Assembly: GCA_005791855.1 (NCBI GenBank)
Contig: SXUH01000418.1
Span: 1 to 6,817 of the forward strand
DNA from: Bdellovibrionales bacterium
Lineage (GTDB): Bacteria; Bdellovibrionota; Bacteriovoracia; Bacteriovoracales; Bacteriovoracaceae
DNA: 6,817 nucleotides
Reading direction: 5' to 3'
Shown here: positions 6,487 to 6,817 of the stretch, piece by piece
Position numbering within the stretch: position 1 is the stretch's first letter
Layout of the letters: every line of letters starts with the position of its first letter
The notes under the pieces: model-generated
Databases searched by the model: none
What the model saw: only the letters and a program-made list of their open reading frames with translations
What the model was told of the DNA's origin: nothing
Translations under genes and position numbers: made by a program

Positions 6487-6701
6487 GAAAGCTCGCCGTC
6501 GGAAAGCAGTACCAGCACTACAAGGGGAAGAAGTACCTCGTGACCGGGACCGCCCGCCACTCGGAGACGCTGGAGGAGCTCGTGGTCTACGAGTGCCTCT
6601 ACGAGAACGACCTCGGCCGGACCTGGGTGCGGCCCCTGTCGATGTTCCTGGAAGACGTGACGGTGGAGGGGAAGACCGTTCCGCGCTTCAAGGAGCTCTA
6701 G
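6480..6701 (+). CDS. DUF1653 family small protein
   Basis: A 73-residue soluble protein that fits the DUF1653 family over its whole length. The pattern 'G-x-Y-x-HYKG-x-x-Y-x-V-x-G-x-A-x-HSETLE-x-x-V-V-Y' is seen as VGKQYQHYKGKKYLVTG (6-22) and ARHSETLEELVVYE (24-37). It is followed by WVRPLSMF (48-55) and a terminal VPRF (67-70). Members are small, probably beta-rich domains of unknown biochemical role, common in proteobacteria and other bacteria. There is no membrane segment or signal peptide. The start overlaps the end of the preceding membrane gene by 7 bases, and the only Shine-Dalgarno-like sequence is a weak GGA at 6468-6470. Translation therefore likely depends on coupling to the upstream gene. 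Its place in the dab operon is clear, but nothing in the protein indicates a task in carbon transport; it may simply share the transcript. Confidence 0.87.
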   Translation: MVRKLAVGKQYQHYKGKKYLVTGTARHSETLEELVVYECLYENDLGRTWVRPLSMFLEDVTVEGKTVPRFKEL

Positions 6702-6702
6702 C

Positions 6703-6817
6703 TTATTTCTTACCCAGCTGCGACTTGAGGAGGATCGGCGGAGCTTCCCAGGGCCTCTGGGCCCAGTGGTGCCGAGGGTAGTCCCGCTGGAACTCCTTGC
6801 AAAGCTCCACGTAGGTC
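6703..6817 (-). CDS. C-terminal end of an unidentified protein (partial)
   Basis: Reading the - strand from base 6816 gives 37 open codons ending in a TAA at 6705-6703. The peptide is rich in aromatic and basic residues (EFQRDYPRHHWAQRPW, then APPILLKSQLGKK). The frame has the C/G third-position bias of the neighbouring genes, which favours a real gene entering from the right. I do not recognise the family from this fragment. Its stop is one base from the DUF1653 stop, so the two genes converge with no room for a terminator between them. The + strand open frame over the same stretch (6593-6781) lies mostly inside the DUF1653 gene and has a Pro/Arg-rich shadow composition. Confidence 0.5.
   Translation of the reverse strand, partial: TYVELCKEFQRDYPRHHWAQRPWEAPPILLKSQLGKK

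Noticed and set aside
6747..6764. Small hairpins (CCCAG/CTGGG and GGGCC/GGCCC) as an operon terminator
   Set aside because: The arms are only 5 bp, have no T run, and lie inside the probable - strand coding sequence.

Overview
The window comes from a GC-rich bacterial chromosome. Codons are strongly biased to C or G in the third position (CTC for Leu, CGG for Arg, GAG for Glu). The glutathione S-transferase tail, the complex I-like membrane genes and the DUF1653 gene fit a Gram-negative, proteobacteria- or 'delta'-like host. No phylogenetic marker is present, so the lineage stays open. There is no sign of an insertion sequence, phage, tRNA, rRNA or CRISPR array.

Layout: (1) 1-109, the last 35 codons of a glutathione S-transferase-like gene on the + strand. 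(2) 117-140, a perfect 10-bp hairpin between convergent genes. (3) 143-844, a complete alpha/beta hydrolase on the - strand. (4) 845-1007, a short divergent intergenic region that is AT-rich for this genome; it holds candidate promoters for both directions and a small palindrome. (5) 1008-6701, a tightly packed + strand operon of four genes whose stop and start codons overlap at every junction: dabA (DUF2309), a NuoL-like dabB, a second and divergent NuoM/NuoL-like membrane gene, and a small DUF1653 gene. (6) 6703-6817, the 3' end of an unidentified - strand gene, converging on the operon with one base between the stop codons.

The core is a DAB-type inorganic carbon uptake system. DabA is a large cytoplasmic protein with a beta-carbonic-anhydrase-like zinc site; here the ligands read as Cys421, Asp423, His600 and Cys615. 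It works with DabB, a membrane protein of the complex I proton-channel family, and in the accepted model cation flux through DabB drives one-way hydration of CO2 to bicarbonate. The usual minimal system has one DabA and one DabB. This operon instead has two antiporter-like proteins with different losses. The first keeps the central Glu, Lys and His residues but stops after about 11 membrane spans. The second has a full-length fold, lacks the canonical Glu and Lys of the channel's first half, and keeps the Glu of the last half-channel. Together they may form a three-subunit DAB variant, which is the most interesting feature of the window.

No RuBisCO, carboxysome or other carbon-fixation gene is visible. 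The window alone therefore does not show whether the system serves autotrophy or supplies bicarbonate for anaplerotic carboxylation in a heterotroph.
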